Under the pieces are notes generated by a model, which saw nothing but the letters and a program-made list of their open reading frames with translations, did not search any database and was not told the DNA's origin. 64,000 nt of DNA from Streptomyces sclerotialus. GTDB taxonomy: Bacteria; Actinomycetota; Actinomycetes; Streptomycetales; Streptomycetaceae. Of this stretch, positions 17,184-27,086 are shown in pieces (within the stretch, counting starts at the first letter, position 1; each line of letters begins with the position of its first letter). Where the stretch lies: positions 62,001 to 126,000 of the forward strand of contig JODX01000007.1 of NCBI GenBank assembly GCA_000719105.1, written 5' to 3'. The position numbers and the translations under genes are program-made.

Positions 17184-18502
17184 CCGGTCACGACTATTCT
17201 CTATGGTGGCGTGGCCACCGCGGAGACCAGCCTCGCGGTGGCCACTGGACGGAGATCGGCGAGGAAGCCTTCCAAGAGAAGGAGCGCCGTGTCATCGGTC
17301 GGCATCATCTGCCCGGCCCGGTCCCCGACTGGGCCGAGGACCTGTTCCGCGTCGCCAGAGCCGCGTTCATCGCCGACAAGTACGTACGCCGGACCGGCGT
17401 TACGGACCGCTGGACCCGCCGCATCAGCCTCGACGTGCCCGTCACGGAACACGAGCGATGGCAGAGCGCAACCGTCCGTACCCACCTCACCGCACTTCTC
17501 CAGATCCTCACCGGGGACCTCTGGAGAGTGGACTTCCGCCCCAATACCGGTCATCAGGTCGAGGAAGCGATGATTTTCCCCGACGGCCCGCGGGCCTCGG
17601 AAGTCGCGCTGTTCTCCGGTGGACTGGACTCCCTCAGCTGGGCCGCCACACGCTCGCGCGCCGACGATCCCCGACCGCTACTGCTCGTGATGTTCCGCGA
17701 GATCGGCCTGCTGCGTCTCCAGCAGCGGGTGTACAAGGCCGTCGAGCGACTGGCCGGACCACGGCCGGTCATGCTGCTCCCGATGAGTCAAACCCCGGCG
17801 GGCGACGGCTCCGGTCTGCGGCTGGAGACCTCCTCCCGCACCCGCGGTCTGCTGTACGCGGCCGGTGCGATCCGCGCCGCAGCCGCGCATGGAGTGGACA
17901 CCGTCCACATCCCTGAGAATGGCCAGCTCGCCATTAACCCGCCCCTGACGCCCGCACGTTCGGCCGCCTGCTCCACCCGTTCCGTGCACCCGTGGACGCT
18001 GGACCGTCTGAACGCCCTGATAGCCGCCGTGGATGACGCTGGCAGCGCGGTACAGGTGGTCAACCCACTGGCGCAGCTGACCAAAGGCGAGGTATGCAAA
18101 GCCGGCCGTGACGCGGGCCTTACCCCGTCCGACCTGGAATCCACCCTGAGCTGCGGCAAGCCGCCCGCCCGCCGCAACGGCGGCCCTCCCATCGCAAACT
18201 GCGGCGTTTGCTTCCCATGTCTGGTGCGCCGCTCCGGGCTACTTCACGCAAACGGCACCGACGACACCCGGTACGAGGCACTGCCATGGGCGGGCGACCT
18301 GCCCCCCGACCGGGGCACCGACTGGCGCGCACTACAGCGGTGGCTGCTCGGCCGGTACACCCTTACGGACGTCCTCACCGATACCCCGCTACCACAGGAC
18401 TCGAACCCAGCCGTGGTGTTCGATCTGATCAGACGCGGGCGGAAGGAACTGGCCCGGCTGCTCCAGTTCTCGGATCCGGCAGAAGCCGCTGACGCGGCGT
18501 AG
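17180..18502 (+). CDS. QueC-like PP-loop protein (QatC-like)
   Basis: 440-residue QueC-like enzyme. QueC makes 7-cyano-7-deazaguanine using ATP. The PP-loop motif SGGLDS is at about residues 146-151 and the zinc-binding cysteine set (LSCGKPP near 325, then NCGVCFPC near 340-347) is complete, so the core should be catalytic. It carries about 140 extra N-terminal residues compared with a housekeeping QueC (about 220-240 residues), a feature of the QatC/Cap9 defence branches. No queD, queE or queF is near. Translationally coupled to the QatB-like gene, and 130 bp convergent to the Wadjet operon. A defence role is inferred from architecture and context. Confidence 0.7.
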   Translation: MTGHDYSLWWRGHRGDQPRGGHWTEIGEEAFQEKERRVIGRHHLPGPVPDWAEDLFRVARAAFIADKYVRRTGVTDRWTRRISLDVPVTEHERWQSATVRTHLTALLQILTGDLWRVDFRPNTGHQVEEAMIFPDGPRASEVALFSGGLDSLSWAATRSRADDPRPLLLVMFREIGLLRLQQRVYKAVERLAGPRPVMLLPMSQTPAGDGSGLRLETSSRTRGLLYAAGAIRAAAAHGVDTVHIPENGQLAINPPLTPARSAACSTRSVHPWTLDRLNALIAAVDDAGSAVQVVNPLAQLTKGEVCKAGRDAGLTPSDLESTLSCGKPPARRNGGPPIANCGVCFPCLVRRSGLLHANGTDDTRYEALPWAGDLPPDRGTDWRALQRWLLGRYTLTDVLTDTPLPQDSNPAVVFDLIRRGRKELARLLQFSDPAEAADAA

Positions 18503-18632
18503 GCGACAATGATTTCGCACCAGTCCACCTTGGTGGTCATGGGCCGGTGCCCATGACTCCGTCGGTGACGGCTGCGGCGGAGCAGCCTGTTGGGACCTTC
18601 CCTTTGAGTGGTGAACATGCCTCGAGGCGTTC

Positions 18633-19904
18633 CTAGATCCGACCCGACAGGTCGTCCACCAGAAGGTCGAGGGTGACCTCCTCATGGAGCGCGACGCCGA
18701 GGGCGGTCATGGCAGGGGCGAGATGCTGGTCCCAGGCCGCGCTGACGGGCTGGCCATCGAGCGGTAGTTGTGGGATGCCCTCGCGCTGGCTGCGAGCAGC
18801 CAGGTGCTCGTAGTCCTCGGCGCCCATGCGCCATGGCAGGGCTCCGTAACGGAGGATGATCCGGTTCGCCAGAGCGATGCCCGGCCAGTCGAAGTCGCCG
18901 TGGTACGCGAAGCGGCAGCCGGTGGTGGCGAGAGCGTCGAGAAGTGTGAGTACCACGGTGGCGGCGCTGCCTGAGGTGCATACCAAAGGCCGGACGCAGG
19001 CAGCGTCCGCCGCGGCTTCCACTACGCGCGGGTTCTCGCAGATGTGGATCACTGTTCCGGCAGGCAGCCGCAGCTGCAGGTCGTGCAGGTCCCGCAGTGT
19101 GAGATGGGCTTCGGCATGGTGGATGGCCCGCTCTCGCAAGGCCTGCTCCCGCCATCCCCCACCGGCGGGCCGCAGTCCATAGGTCAGCACTGTGCTGGAG
19201 ACCTCGTCCGGTGTGACGGACACCAGCCGCCACAGTGCGCGTCGGCCGGCCGCGTCGCCGGGGAACTCGGTGCCGTGGGCGAGGGCGATACCGCGTTGAA
19301 CGAGGCGTGCGAGCCAGGTGCCGTCGTCCAGGCCGTGTGCGGACCCGGTCGCCATGGCGGCGAGTTCTCCTCGGCCTCGGGTGCCACCCTGCTCCGGGCC
19401 GAGCAGTGCCGTCAGAACCGCGACTGCCTGTTGGAGCGTTCGTACCGCTGCTTCGGGTGGTACACCTCTCGGAACGCCGGTACGGCGCAGCAGGTCGTAC
19501 CATCGTCGGCTCCAGTCCTGGCAGGCGAGCGGAGAGACGTCCAGCGCCGAGCCGAGTGACGACCAGATGTGCTCGCGCCGTGCCGTGACACCCGCACGGA
19601 CGGCACGGCGGTCGGTGAGGGGAGGGCCGAGTTCCTCCATGACGTCCCTGAGACCGAGTCCGGCCGCTGAGGCGCGCAGCCGGGCGTCGAGCACGTCGAG
19701 CCGCACGGTTACGGCAGCACCCGTGACAGGTTTGCCCAGCAGGAGAGAAAGGGCGTTGCGTTCCTGGGTGCTCACTGCGGTCAACCGGAGTGAACCGGTG
19801 GCCTGCACGCCGTTGCTCTCCAGGCGCTTGCGTACCGCCTCCCAGAGCCGGGCGAGCCCGGGACCGGCGAGCCACTCCCGTGTCGCCGCGGGCAACTTGC
19901 TCAT
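18633..19904 (-). CDS. jetD: Wadjet type III nuclease subunit JetD (DUF3323/DUF2399, Toprim)
   Basis: 423-residue JetD of type III Wadjet (TIGR02679-like). Wadjet is an SMC-type complex that extrudes plasmid DNA and cuts small circles; JetD is the Toprim-fold nuclease. The C-terminal Toprim signature is visible: glutamate in HICENPRVVEAA (about 290) and the DxD in YHGDFDWPG (about 337), both intact, so the cleavage site should be active. The N-terminal part matches the DUF3323 region (VSTQERNALSLLLG). Last gene of the operon; start ATG 19904 overlaps the jetC stop by ATGA. Confidence 0.9.
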   Translation of the reverse strand: MSKLPAATREWLAGPGLARLWEAVRKRLESNGVQATGSLRLTAVSTQERNALSLLLGKPVTGAAVTVRLDVLDARLRASAAGLGLRDVMEELGPPLTDRRAVRAGVTARREHIWSSLGSALDVSPLACQDWSRRWYDLLRRTGVPRGVPPEAAVRTLQQAVAVLTALLGPEQGGTRGRGELAAMATGSAHGLDDGTWLARLVQRGIALAHGTEFPGDAAGRRALWRLVSVTPDEVSSTVLTYGLRPAGGGWREQALRERAIHHAEAHLTLRDLHDLQLRLPAGTVIHICENPRVVEAAADAACVRPLVCTSGSAATVVLTLLDALATTGCRFAYHGDFDWPGIALANRIILRYGALPWRMGAEDYEHLAARSQREGIPQLPLDGQPVSAAWDQHLAPAMTALGVALHEEVTLDLLVDDLSGRI

Positions 19905-22900
19905 ACGGACACCAGACGCCGGTGCCGGCCGTTCCAGGTGTAGTGCAGGGTGGCCACCCCGCGCACATGGGGATCACGGAGGCACTCGTAGATGTGCAGG
20001 GACGGCACCTCCGGCCAGTTGCCCATGAGCCGTTCACTGGTGAGGACGAAGTCGAGATCGAGATCGACGAGGATCCGTCCCAGCCGCCCGTGGGTGGGCT
20101 CGTCGACTTTGGCGAAGGCGTCGTCCAGCAGAATCAGCCGCGGCGCATGGGGTGCCGACTCGGCGAGACTCGTGAAGTGGGCGGCGGCCGCGGCGAAGAG
20201 CACGAGGTAGGAGAGCACCCGCTGCTCGCCCTGGCTGAGCCCGGTGCGGCCGGTCAATTTCCGCCTGCGTCCTGGGGCGGCGTCCTCAACCACGAAGGTG
20301 TGAAAGCGGAACCAGTCGCGGTAGTCCAGCGCGGTCCGCAGGTGGGCGGCATAACCGGCTGAGGCGTCGGCCCGTCGGGCATCCTCGATCCGGCGTTGCA
20401 GCACCTCGCGGAGCTGCTCGGTCTGCTCACGCGTGCGCAGGCTCGACGGACTGCGCAGCAGCTCCACGGCCGCCCGCACGTCCGCGTCCACGTCCTCGTC
20501 CAGCTTCCACAGCAGCTCCACGCCCAGACCGTGGGAGGTGCGCACGGTCCGCAGGGTGTCGTTGAGGGCCGCGACCAGGTTCGCCGCGGTGATGACCTGT
20601 GTCGAGAGATGGTCGCCCAGCTCGCCGGTCAGGAATCGCTGGAACACCTCGCGTTCGCGTTCGGTGAGCCGCCCGCGGGCCTCTGCCGCCTGGACGGCGA
20701 TTCGCTCGCCCACGGCCGCGACATCGTGGGAGCCGTGGTCGTCGATCAGGCGGCAGACCTTGATGCCGTCGCGCTCCTCCAGCTGAGCGTCGTAGCCACC
20801 GGCCAGCTGGTCGCGCAGGTCGGTATGCCGGTTGAGCAGGGCGCTGTCCGACACCTCGCCCTTCGGTCGGCCGAGAGCCCGTTCCACGGCGTCGGCCAGC
20901 GCCCGCAGGGCCCGCAGACGGCTGCGGACGTCCGAGCCGGGGTCGTCCGCCACGTCTTCGGGCAACGAGGACCGGTCGAGCCCGGCGCCGCGCACCACTT
21001 CCGGTCGGCCGAGTGCGCCGCGAAGGCTGCTGCCGGTTGCGATGACCGCCGTCTCCTGGCCGGCCAAATCTTTCCGCAGGCGTTTCTCTTCCTCTTCCGC
21101 GCGCACGCGCAGGTCGTGGAGGTCGTTCCGGGTCCGTTGTGCCGCCGGGACGGCCTGGGCGGCGTGCGCGATGCGTTGCCTGGCTTCCTGCTCGCGGGTG
21201 AGGATTTCTTCTTCGGTCGACCCGATGGCCTCCTCACGGGTGCGCAGATCCTGTTGCGCGGTACGCAGCTCGGTGAGGCGGAGCCGGTAGTTCTCCTCCG
21301 CTGCCAGGCGGTCTTTCCGGGCACGTTCGTATCGTTCGGCATCGGCGTGATGGGCGCCGAGCCGCTCGCCCGTGCTGCCGATCGCCCTGCGAAGACGCCC
21401 GATGCCGGTGAGAAGGGCAGCCAGCGCGGTGCGTACGCGTTCCAGCTCGACGGGGTTGCTGGGCAGGTCATGGGCGGTGGCGGTGGTGTCCGCCTCGGCG
21501 CGTGCGGCTACGGCGAGAGCGCGGGCCTCCTCGGCCGACCGGGCCGCACGGGTCGCCTTGGCGGTCAGGTCACGCAGTGTCCTCTCGTCCGACTCGACCC
21601 TGCTCCAGGCGTCGGCGAGAGCTCGTGCCCGGGGGAAGTCCTGCTCCGCGAGCCTGAGGGCTCGGCGCCGGGCATCGGCCTCGGTGAGTTCGTGACGGGC
21701 GTCGGCCAGCCGCTGTTCCGTCTGTGTGAGCTGCTCCTTCAGCTCGGCGAGGATGCGCCGCCGGGTCTCGGCGCGTACGGCGGCTCCCACGTACTCGGCG
21801 TCGGTTTTGTGGTGTCGGCCGCTGAGGATGCCCAGACGCCAGCTTCCGTCGTAGTACACCGCGTCATGAGCAGCCGTTTTCGCGGCCGGTGCGAGCGCGA
21901 TGGTCGTCAGCAGGCGTTCCACCTGCTCGGCCGCGACTCCGCACCCCGGTTGCGGCGCAGGGCGCAGGGCCGAGGCGAGGGTGAGCCCGTCTGGCAGCGC
22001 GTAACCGGGACGTAGCAGAGTGTCACGAGTGTCGGGGTCGACAGGGGCGCCGTCCGCGCCGACCCATGCGTCCAGGATCCCGCTGGCTTCGAGGGCCGCT
22101 TCCAGACCGGCCCGGTCGGCGGGCGTCAGGCCGTCCGTGAAGTCCACCAGCCGGCAGAAAGGTGCTCCGCTGCCCGGTGTCCTCTCGGCGGCGCGGTGAT
22201 ATGGGATCGGCGGTTCGGGGTCGGTACGTCGTTCCCAGTCCCGCTTCCGACGCGCGACGTGGTCGAGCTCTTCGCCGATCCGGCCGACGGTGAGCGCCAG
22301 GGTATCCCGGCGCCCGGTGAGTTCCTCGCCGTACGGCTCCAGTGCGGCATGGGCGGCCTGCCACGCCTGGCTGTCGATGTCGGGCGGCAGCGTGCGGTCC
22401 GCGAACGGGGCGTCGGCGTCGCTCTCGCAGGCGACCGCTGTGTGGACGGCGTCCAGCGGCGGGCAGTCGGACCCGACGGCGGTCCGCGTGCGTGCCGTCC
22501 ACTCGGAGACCCGGCGGGCATAGGCACCGCTCTCCTCGGTGACCTTCTCGCGGCTCGCGTCGAGACGGTCGGCGGCCTCTTCCGCCTCGCCCTCCAGCCG
22601 TTCCCGCTCGGTGTCGGCCTGCGCCGCCCGGCTCCGTGCCTCCTCTGCCCGCGCGGTGAGACGCGTCACCTCCTGAACCATTCGGGCCCGGTTCTTCACG
22701 ACCGTCTTGACGTTCTCCATCTGTCGCTGCCAGGACCGCAGTCCGTCCTGCACCGTGGCCGTGTCCACGCGGACGACCGACCGCTGCTGCACGGTGTGCG
22801 TCTCCCCGTCCAGAGCGGTCAGCTGCGTCTCGACGGCCTGGGAGCGGACCGTGCGAGGCAGGGCGACCGCCTCGCCGAGGTGGCCGGTGGGAAGCCCGGC

Positions 22901-24139
22901 CTTCTCCGCCTGCGTCAGCAGTTCCCGGTGTTCGGTGCCCAGTTCGGCGAGCCGGCTGCCGAGGTGTTCGACACCGTCGGCCAGCCGTTCGGCCGCACCC
23001 TCCTCCGCGCCGTGTGCGTTGCCGAGGGCGGTGAAGGCGGCCCCGGCGGCGGTGTGCAGAGCCTCCACCGTGCTGCGGCGTTCCGACAGTTCGCGCAGGC
23101 TGCGGTAGGCGTGGCTGTCATGCAGGGCGGCGAGGTCGGTCCGGGCGGCTTCCTCCTCCTCACGCAGGGTCTCCAGCCGGGCCTCCGACTCCTCCTCCTG
23201 CGTCCTCAGCTCACCGGTCCGCTGCGCGGCGTCTCCGGCCGCCCGGCGTCGCTGCGCGAGGACCTCCAGCTCCCTGCTCACTGCCTGCGCCGAGGTGCGC
23301 AGAACCCCGGACAGGTAGCCCCGGTAACTGGTGAGGAAGGTGCGCAGCGCCGTGTCGGTGCGCTCCAGGCGGCCGAGCTCGTCGCGTACGGCGTCGAGGT
23401 CATGGAGGTTGCGCGCCACCTTCTCGACCACGTCCTCGTCGAGTCCCGGCAAGGTCTCGCTCAGCAGGGAGGCCAGGCCACCGTGCTCGATGCGGTCCCC
23501 GACCGTGGGCCGCCGCAGCCGGTGCAGGAGCTGGGTGAGGTTGCGATAGCGGGGCGCGTCGGTGATGCCGAACAACTCCCGGGCCACCCGCGCCCGGTGC
23601 AGGACCGCACGGTCGGTGACGTTGTCGGAGCCGACGATCTCCTTGAGCCGGTCGACCGGCAGGGGCTTCCCGCCTTCGACCAGGTGCAGGTCCTCACCGA
23701 CGCGCAGCGGGGTGACGAAGAACGTCGGCAGCGCCTTCTGCGTCGACTTCGAGGCGCGGATGGCGGCGCCGAGTGTGAGGTGGCGGTGGTCGCCGCCGTC
23801 GGTCGTGCCACGGAACTCCACCCACAGGTAGCCGAGACGGTTGGTCTGCTCGAACCCGTCCAGCATCAGCCAGGCGAGGGTGGTCCGGCCGGTGCCCGTC
23901 GCGTCCAGTGCCCGTGAGTCGCCGTCCAGCAGATACGGGAGCAGCATCTCCAGGGCCTTGGACTTGCCCGCGCCGTTCTTGCCGCGCAGCAGCAGCCGTC
24001 CGTCGCCGAAGGCGAACTCCTGCTCGTCGTACTGCCAGACGTTCTGGATGCCCGCGCGGTGCAGCCGGAAGCGGGTGCCGGCAGCCGTCGCGGGGCCGGA
24101 ACGCGGCAGTGGGACGAGGCCACGCGCATCAGTGGTCAC
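19901..24139 (-). CDS. jetC: Wadjet type III SMC-like ATPase JetC
   Basis: 1412-residue SMC/MukB-like ATPase (TIGR02680-like), motor of the Wadjet complex. Walker A (GKNGAGKSKALE, about residue 55) is at the N-terminus, followed by long coiled coils rich in Arg, Glu and Ala (about 270-560 and 790-1060) flanking a hinge-like region. The C-terminal head has the ABC signature variant GLSQGEQRVLSY (about 1300) and Walker B LILLDDAF (about 1330). All ATPase motifs are intact. Start GTG 24139 overlaps the jetB stop. The complex acts on DNA in the cytoplasm, sensing small circular plasmids. Confidence 0.92.
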   Translation of the reverse strand: MTTDARGLVPLPRSGPATAAGTRFRLHRAGIQNVWQYDEQEFAFGDGRLLLRGKNGAGKSKALEMLLPYLLDGDSRALDATGTGRTTLAWLMLDGFEQTNRLGYLWVEFRGTTDGGDHRHLTLGAAIRASKSTQKALPTFFVTPLRVGEDLHLVEGGKPLPVDRLKEIVGSDNVTDRAVLHRARVARELFGITDAPRYRNLTQLLHRLRRPTVGDRIEHGGLASLLSETLPGLDEDVVEKVARNLHDLDAVRDELGRLERTDTALRTFLTSYRGYLSGVLRTSAQAVSRELEVLAQRRRAAGDAAQRTGELRTQEEESEARLETLREEEEAARTDLAALHDSHAYRSLRELSERRSTVEALHTAAGAAFTALGNAHGAEEGAAERLADGVEHLGSRLAELGTEHRELLTQAEKAGLPTGHLGEAVALPRTVRSQAVETQLTALDGETHTVQQRSVVRVDTATVQDGLRSWQRQMENVKTVVKNRARMVQEVTRLTARAEEARSRAAQADTERERLEGEAEEAADRLDASREKVTEESGAYARRVSEWTARTRTAVGSDCPPLDAVHTAVACESDADAPFADRTLPPDIDSQAWQAAHAALEPYGEELTGRRDTLALTVGRIGEELDHVARRKRDWERRTDPEPPIPYHRAAERTPGSGAPFCRLVDFTDGLTPADRAGLEAALEASGILDAWVGADGAPVDPDTRDTLLRPGYALPDGLTLASALRPAPQPGCGVAAEQVERLLTTIALAPAAKTAAHDAVYYDGSWRLGILSGRHHKTDAEYVGAAVRAETRRRILAELKEQLTQTEQRLADARHELTEADARRRALRLAEQDFPRARALADAWSRVESDERTLRDLTAKATRAARSAEEARALAVAARAEADTTATAHDLPSNPVELERVRTALAALLTGIGRLRRAIGSTGERLGAHHADAERYERARKDRLAAEENYRLRLTELRTAQQDLRTREEAIGSTEEEILTREQEARQRIAHAAQAVPAAQRTRNDLHDLRVRAEEEEKRLRKDLAGQETAVIATGSSLRGALGRPEVVRGAGLDRSSLPEDVADDPGSDVRSRLRALRALADAVERALGRPKGEVSDSALLNRHTDLRDQLAGGYDAQLEERDGIKVCRLIDDHGSHDVAAVGERIAVQAAEARGRLTEREREVFQRFLTGELGDHLSTQVITAANLVAALNDTLRTVRTSHGLGVELLWKLDEDVDADVRAAVELLRSPSSLRTREQTEQLREVLQRRIEDARRADASAGYAAHLRTALDYRDWFRFHTFVVEDAAPGRRRKLTGRTGLSQGEQRVLSYLVLFAAAAAHFTSLAESAPHAPRLILLDDAFAKVDEPTHGRLGRILVDLDLDFVLTSERLMGNWPEVPSLHIYECLRDPHVRGVATLHYTWNGRHRRLVSV

Positions 24140-25461
24140 AGCGGCAGCTCCTCCTGGACGTCGGCGCCCTTGCCGGCTGCGGTGGCCGGGCGCATGGTCA
24201 CGTGGGGCGCGTAGCGTGCCGCCGCGGCCAGCAGCACCCAGCCGTCGCCGCCGGGACGTGCCCCGTGGACACCGGTCACGGTGCGCCCTTCCGGTGCCTC
24301 TTCGGCGTACCCCTCCGGCAGGCCGTCTCCCTCGGCGCGCAGCTGGCGGGCGCGGGCCATCAGCCGCATGCGGGTCAGCAGGTCCAGCACGGCCTCCCGC
24401 AGGGCGGGGATGTCCTCCAGATAACCGCGCTGCCAGTTGCTGCGCTGTCCGTACGCGGCGACCAGCTCGGCCAGCAGCTCGTCGACCAGGCCGTCCGGGA
24501 CAGCCACTCCGATGACGAGCGTTCCTCCGGTCGCCGGATGTCCGGGCTCCTGCGGCCGAAGCCGTTCCACGAGCCGTTCCACCAGCAGCAGCGCGGCCTG
24601 CGCGACCGTCCCGGTGCCCGGCAGGTGCAGATCCGTCAGCTCGTCCTCTGGGTCCACCAGCGCCACTCCCTCGGCGCGGATCTCCATCTCCAGGCCCAGA
24701 AGCTCGGAGAACGCCTGCGCTTCCCGGCGCTGCCGGGTGCGCAACCAGTCGCGTTCGGCGTCGGTCAGCTCGTCGAGGTGGACGACGGGTGTCTCGACGA
24801 GCATCCGGCGCACATAGGTGCGCGGTCCGCCGAATCCGGGGTCCGCTGCCCGCCGGACCAGGTTGGCGCCGTCACGGGCCTGGGCGAGCGGGCCGGCGAC
24901 GACGACGCGGGCCAGCTCGCGGTCCACTGTGATCAGGGCCTCTCCGCCCGCGTCCTGCGCGAGCGCGGCCACATGGCCCTCGGTCTCGATGAGGACGCCC
25001 CACTCGACCAGCAGGCGCAGAGCCGCTACCAAGGTCCGTTTCCCGGCCGCCCTGCCCGTCTCCTCCAGCTCGATTCCCGCGTCGGCCGCGGCGGCCCTGA
25101 TGTCGGCCACCAGTTGTGACAGCAGCAGTTGTTCGGGGGCGGTCACCAGCACGGACAGGGCCAGCGCGAGGCAGGCGTACGTGTGCGGGGTGAAGGGGGT
25201 GCCGGTGGAACGCTCCAGCCGGTGTCCCGCGCCTGCCCCCAGCCCCGCCTTGAACAGCCGGGCGTAGGAGCTGTCGACCAGTAGGCGGTAGCCAAGCACC
25301 TGCTGGAACCGCTTGCCCAGCCAGTCGGCATGCCTGCGGATCAGCGGAAAGAGGTCGGAGTACGGGCCGTCCGAGGTGACCAGCGGATGCGCGAGCAGCA
25401 GCCGGGCGGCGCTGCGGCGCTCGGCGGCCAAGGCCACGTCGTGTGCCGAGGGGAGGGTCAT
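24136..25461 (-). CDS. jetB: Wadjet type III subunit JetB (DUF2398)
   Basis: 441-residue JetB of type III Wadjet (DUF2398/TIGR02678-like), the MukE-like subunit that bridges the kleisin and the SMC heads. Family landmarks include the N-terminal RRSAARLLLAHPLV, an LFPLIRRHADWL segment, TPHTYACLALALSVL and a central WLRTRQRREAQAFSELL. Winged-helix-like helical protein without catalytic motifs. Start ATG 25461, overlapping the jetA stop by ATGA; a longer upstream frame lies inside jetA. The order A-B-C-D with three 4-nt overlaps is that of a tightly coupled operon. Confidence 0.88.
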   Translation of the reverse strand: MTLPSAHDVALAAERRSAARLLLAHPLVTSDGPYSDLFPLIRRHADWLGKRFQQVLGYRLLVDSSYARLFKAGLGAGAGHRLERSTGTPFTPHTYACLALALSVLVTAPEQLLLSQLVADIRAAAADAGIELEETGRAAGKRTLVAALRLLVEWGVLIETEGHVAALAQDAGGEALITVDRELARVVVAGPLAQARDGANLVRRAADPGFGGPRTYVRRMLVETPVVHLDELTDAERDWLRTRQRREAQAFSELLGLEMEIRAEGVALVDPEDELTDLHLPGTGTVAQAALLLVERLVERLRPQEPGHPATGGTLVIGVAVPDGLVDELLAELVAAYGQRSNWQRGYLEDIPALREAVLDLLTRMRLMARARQLRAEGDGLPEGYAEEAPEGRTVTGVHGARPGGDGWVLLAAAARYAPHVTMRPATAAGKGADVQEELPL

Positions 25462-27086
25462 GACGCGCTCACCTCCGCATCGCCGTCGGCGGTGTCGGAG
25501 GAGGTACGGCCGACGTCCAGTTCCAGGTCGTCCAGCAGTAGATCGCCATCGGCCGAGTGCAGGACGCACCGAGCACCTGCGATGCGTCGCACGGTGAGCC
25601 GGATACCCAGCTCGGCGTCCTCACTGTGTGCCTGGTCGAGGTCGAACTTCGTCGAGCCCTTCCCGTCCGTGCTGGTGCGATGCCGGAGCTGCGCGTTCCC
25701 GAGTGCGGTGGCCAGCAGTTCCAGGAGCAGTCCCAGTGCTGCCGAGGTGAGGCGCACCTCGGCGAACCGGCCCGAGGCGCTGCGCAGTTCGTCCGCCGCC
25801 GCTGCCCTGGCCGCGGCCCGCTCACGGGCGGCCTCGCGCAGCCGCCGCTTCTGCGCGGAGTGATCCTCCACCGCGGACGTCCGGCCCCGCTGGGCGCGGC
25901 TGCCTCTTTCCCGCAGAGCCACCGGAACCTCGACCACTGGGCCGGTCCACCAACTCGTGTAGGCGGGCACCACCTCGTCGGTGGCCGGGGGTATGCCCAG
26001 ATGGCGGGCGCCGTACAGCCCGAAGGCGGCGACGGCGATGTCGTGTGCGTCCTGCGGCGCGGCTTCGTCGAACCACCGGGCCAGCCGCAGCAAATCCCTG
26101 CGTCGGGACATCTCCCCGGTGGCCGACCGCAGCATCCGCTTGGCGTTGGCGAGCAGCGACTGCAGCGCACGCAGGGTGGCGTCCCGCAGTTGATCGACCT
26201 GGCTGCCCTGCCCGTCGGTGTCGCTGAACCAGCCACGCAGGCCCTCCCAGTCCGCGAGCTCGCGCCCACGGCTGCGCTGGACCCGCGTCTCCAGGCGGCC
26301 CTCGCCCTGTGGCGAAAGTCCGGTGAGGCCCTGCGCATGGGCGTCAAGCCGGGCCAGCAGACCCGGGACGTGCGGCCACAGCGTGTCCAGTGCCGCCGAG
26401 ATCCTGGGTGCGCGGAACGCCACGTCCTCCGTGATCGCCTCGACGTAGTCGAGGAGCAGCTCCTTGAAGCCTTGATACTCGGCGCTGTCCAGGTCGTACC
26501 GGGCCAGCACCTGACCGAGGTAGGCGTAGAAGTCCCGCACGGAGTCCGCGAACTCGGTGAACTGCACGAACAGCGTGCTGACCCGCTCCAGCCCGTCCTG
26601 CGGTGCGATACCGCCCGGCGCGGTCACGAGGTCGGCCAGCTCCCTGAGCCCGCGCTCGACCAGCGCGAGCAGTTCGTTGCTCACCTCGCGGGCGGCGTCG
26701 GCCTCGGCCAGGACCCCGTCGGCGTCCCGCTGAATGCGCTCGCCCAGCTTCGACAGCTGGTAGCGAGCGCGGGACCGCTGGTACTCACTGATGCTGGACG
26801 CCTTCACGGTGTGGCTGCTGCGCAGCAGGTTGCCCCACCGCACCAGCTGTTCCAGCCGGATAGTGAGGGTATCGGCGTCGAGCCCGGCACCAGGGCCCCC
26901 GGCCTGCCGCAGCTTCGCCAAGACGTCCGGGACGGCTAGATCCGCCAGCAGGGTCCCGCAGAAGACCCGCATGATCGCGACGTGCTCCAGCCGCTCGGGC
27001 GCGCTGAGGTACGTGTACGCGTCCAGCCGCCTCCGCGCCCCGTCGTCGCCGGTGACCGACGATGCGCCGGGTGCGGGTGCCTTCAT
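25458..27086 (-). CDS. jetA: Wadjet type III kleisin JetA (DUF2397)
   Basis: 542-residue JetA of type III Wadjet (DUF2397/TIGR02677-like), the MukF-like kleisin. Landmarks are the N-terminal AYTYLSAPERLEHVAIMRVF, the winged-helix region with LVRWGNLLRS, and later the GLRELADLV helices. First gene of the operon. Start ATG 27086: no good ribosome site precedes it, but a TAACAT -10-like hexamer ends 7 nt upstream, so the mRNA may be leaderless; the frame is open further up with non-family, repetitive Arg/Pro sequence. Divergent from the 27396 gene. Confidence 0.88.
   Translation of the reverse strand: MKAPAPGASSVTGDDGARRRLDAYTYLSAPERLEHVAIMRVFCGTLLADLAVPDVLAKLRQAGGPGAGLDADTLTIRLEQLVRWGNLLRSSHTVKASSISEYQRSRARYQLSKLGERIQRDADGVLAEADAAREVSNELLALVERGLRELADLVTAPGGIAPQDGLERVSTLFVQFTEFADSVRDFYAYLGQVLARYDLDSAEYQGFKELLLDYVEAITEDVAFRAPRISAALDTLWPHVPGLLARLDAHAQGLTGLSPQGEGRLETRVQRSRGRELADWEGLRGWFSDTDGQGSQVDQLRDATLRALQSLLANAKRMLRSATGEMSRRRDLLRLARWFDEAAPQDAHDIAVAAFGLYGARHLGIPPATDEVVPAYTSWWTGPVVEVPVALRERGSRAQRGRTSAVEDHSAQKRRLREAARERAAARAAAADELRSASGRFAEVRLTSAALGLLLELLATALGNAQLRHRTSTDGKGSTKFDLDQAHSEDAELGIRLTVRRIAGARCVLHSADGDLLLDDLELDVGRTSSDTADGDAEVSAS

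Noticed and set aside
17180..18502. Housekeeping QueC of queuosine synthesis
   Set aside because: It is almost twice as long as normal QueC, has no queD/queE/queF neighbours and is coupled to a QatB-like gene.
19901..24139. Chromosomal condensin (MukB or SMC)
   Set aside because: The adjacent DUF2397-, DUF2398- and DUF3323/Toprim-type genes make it type III Wadjet.
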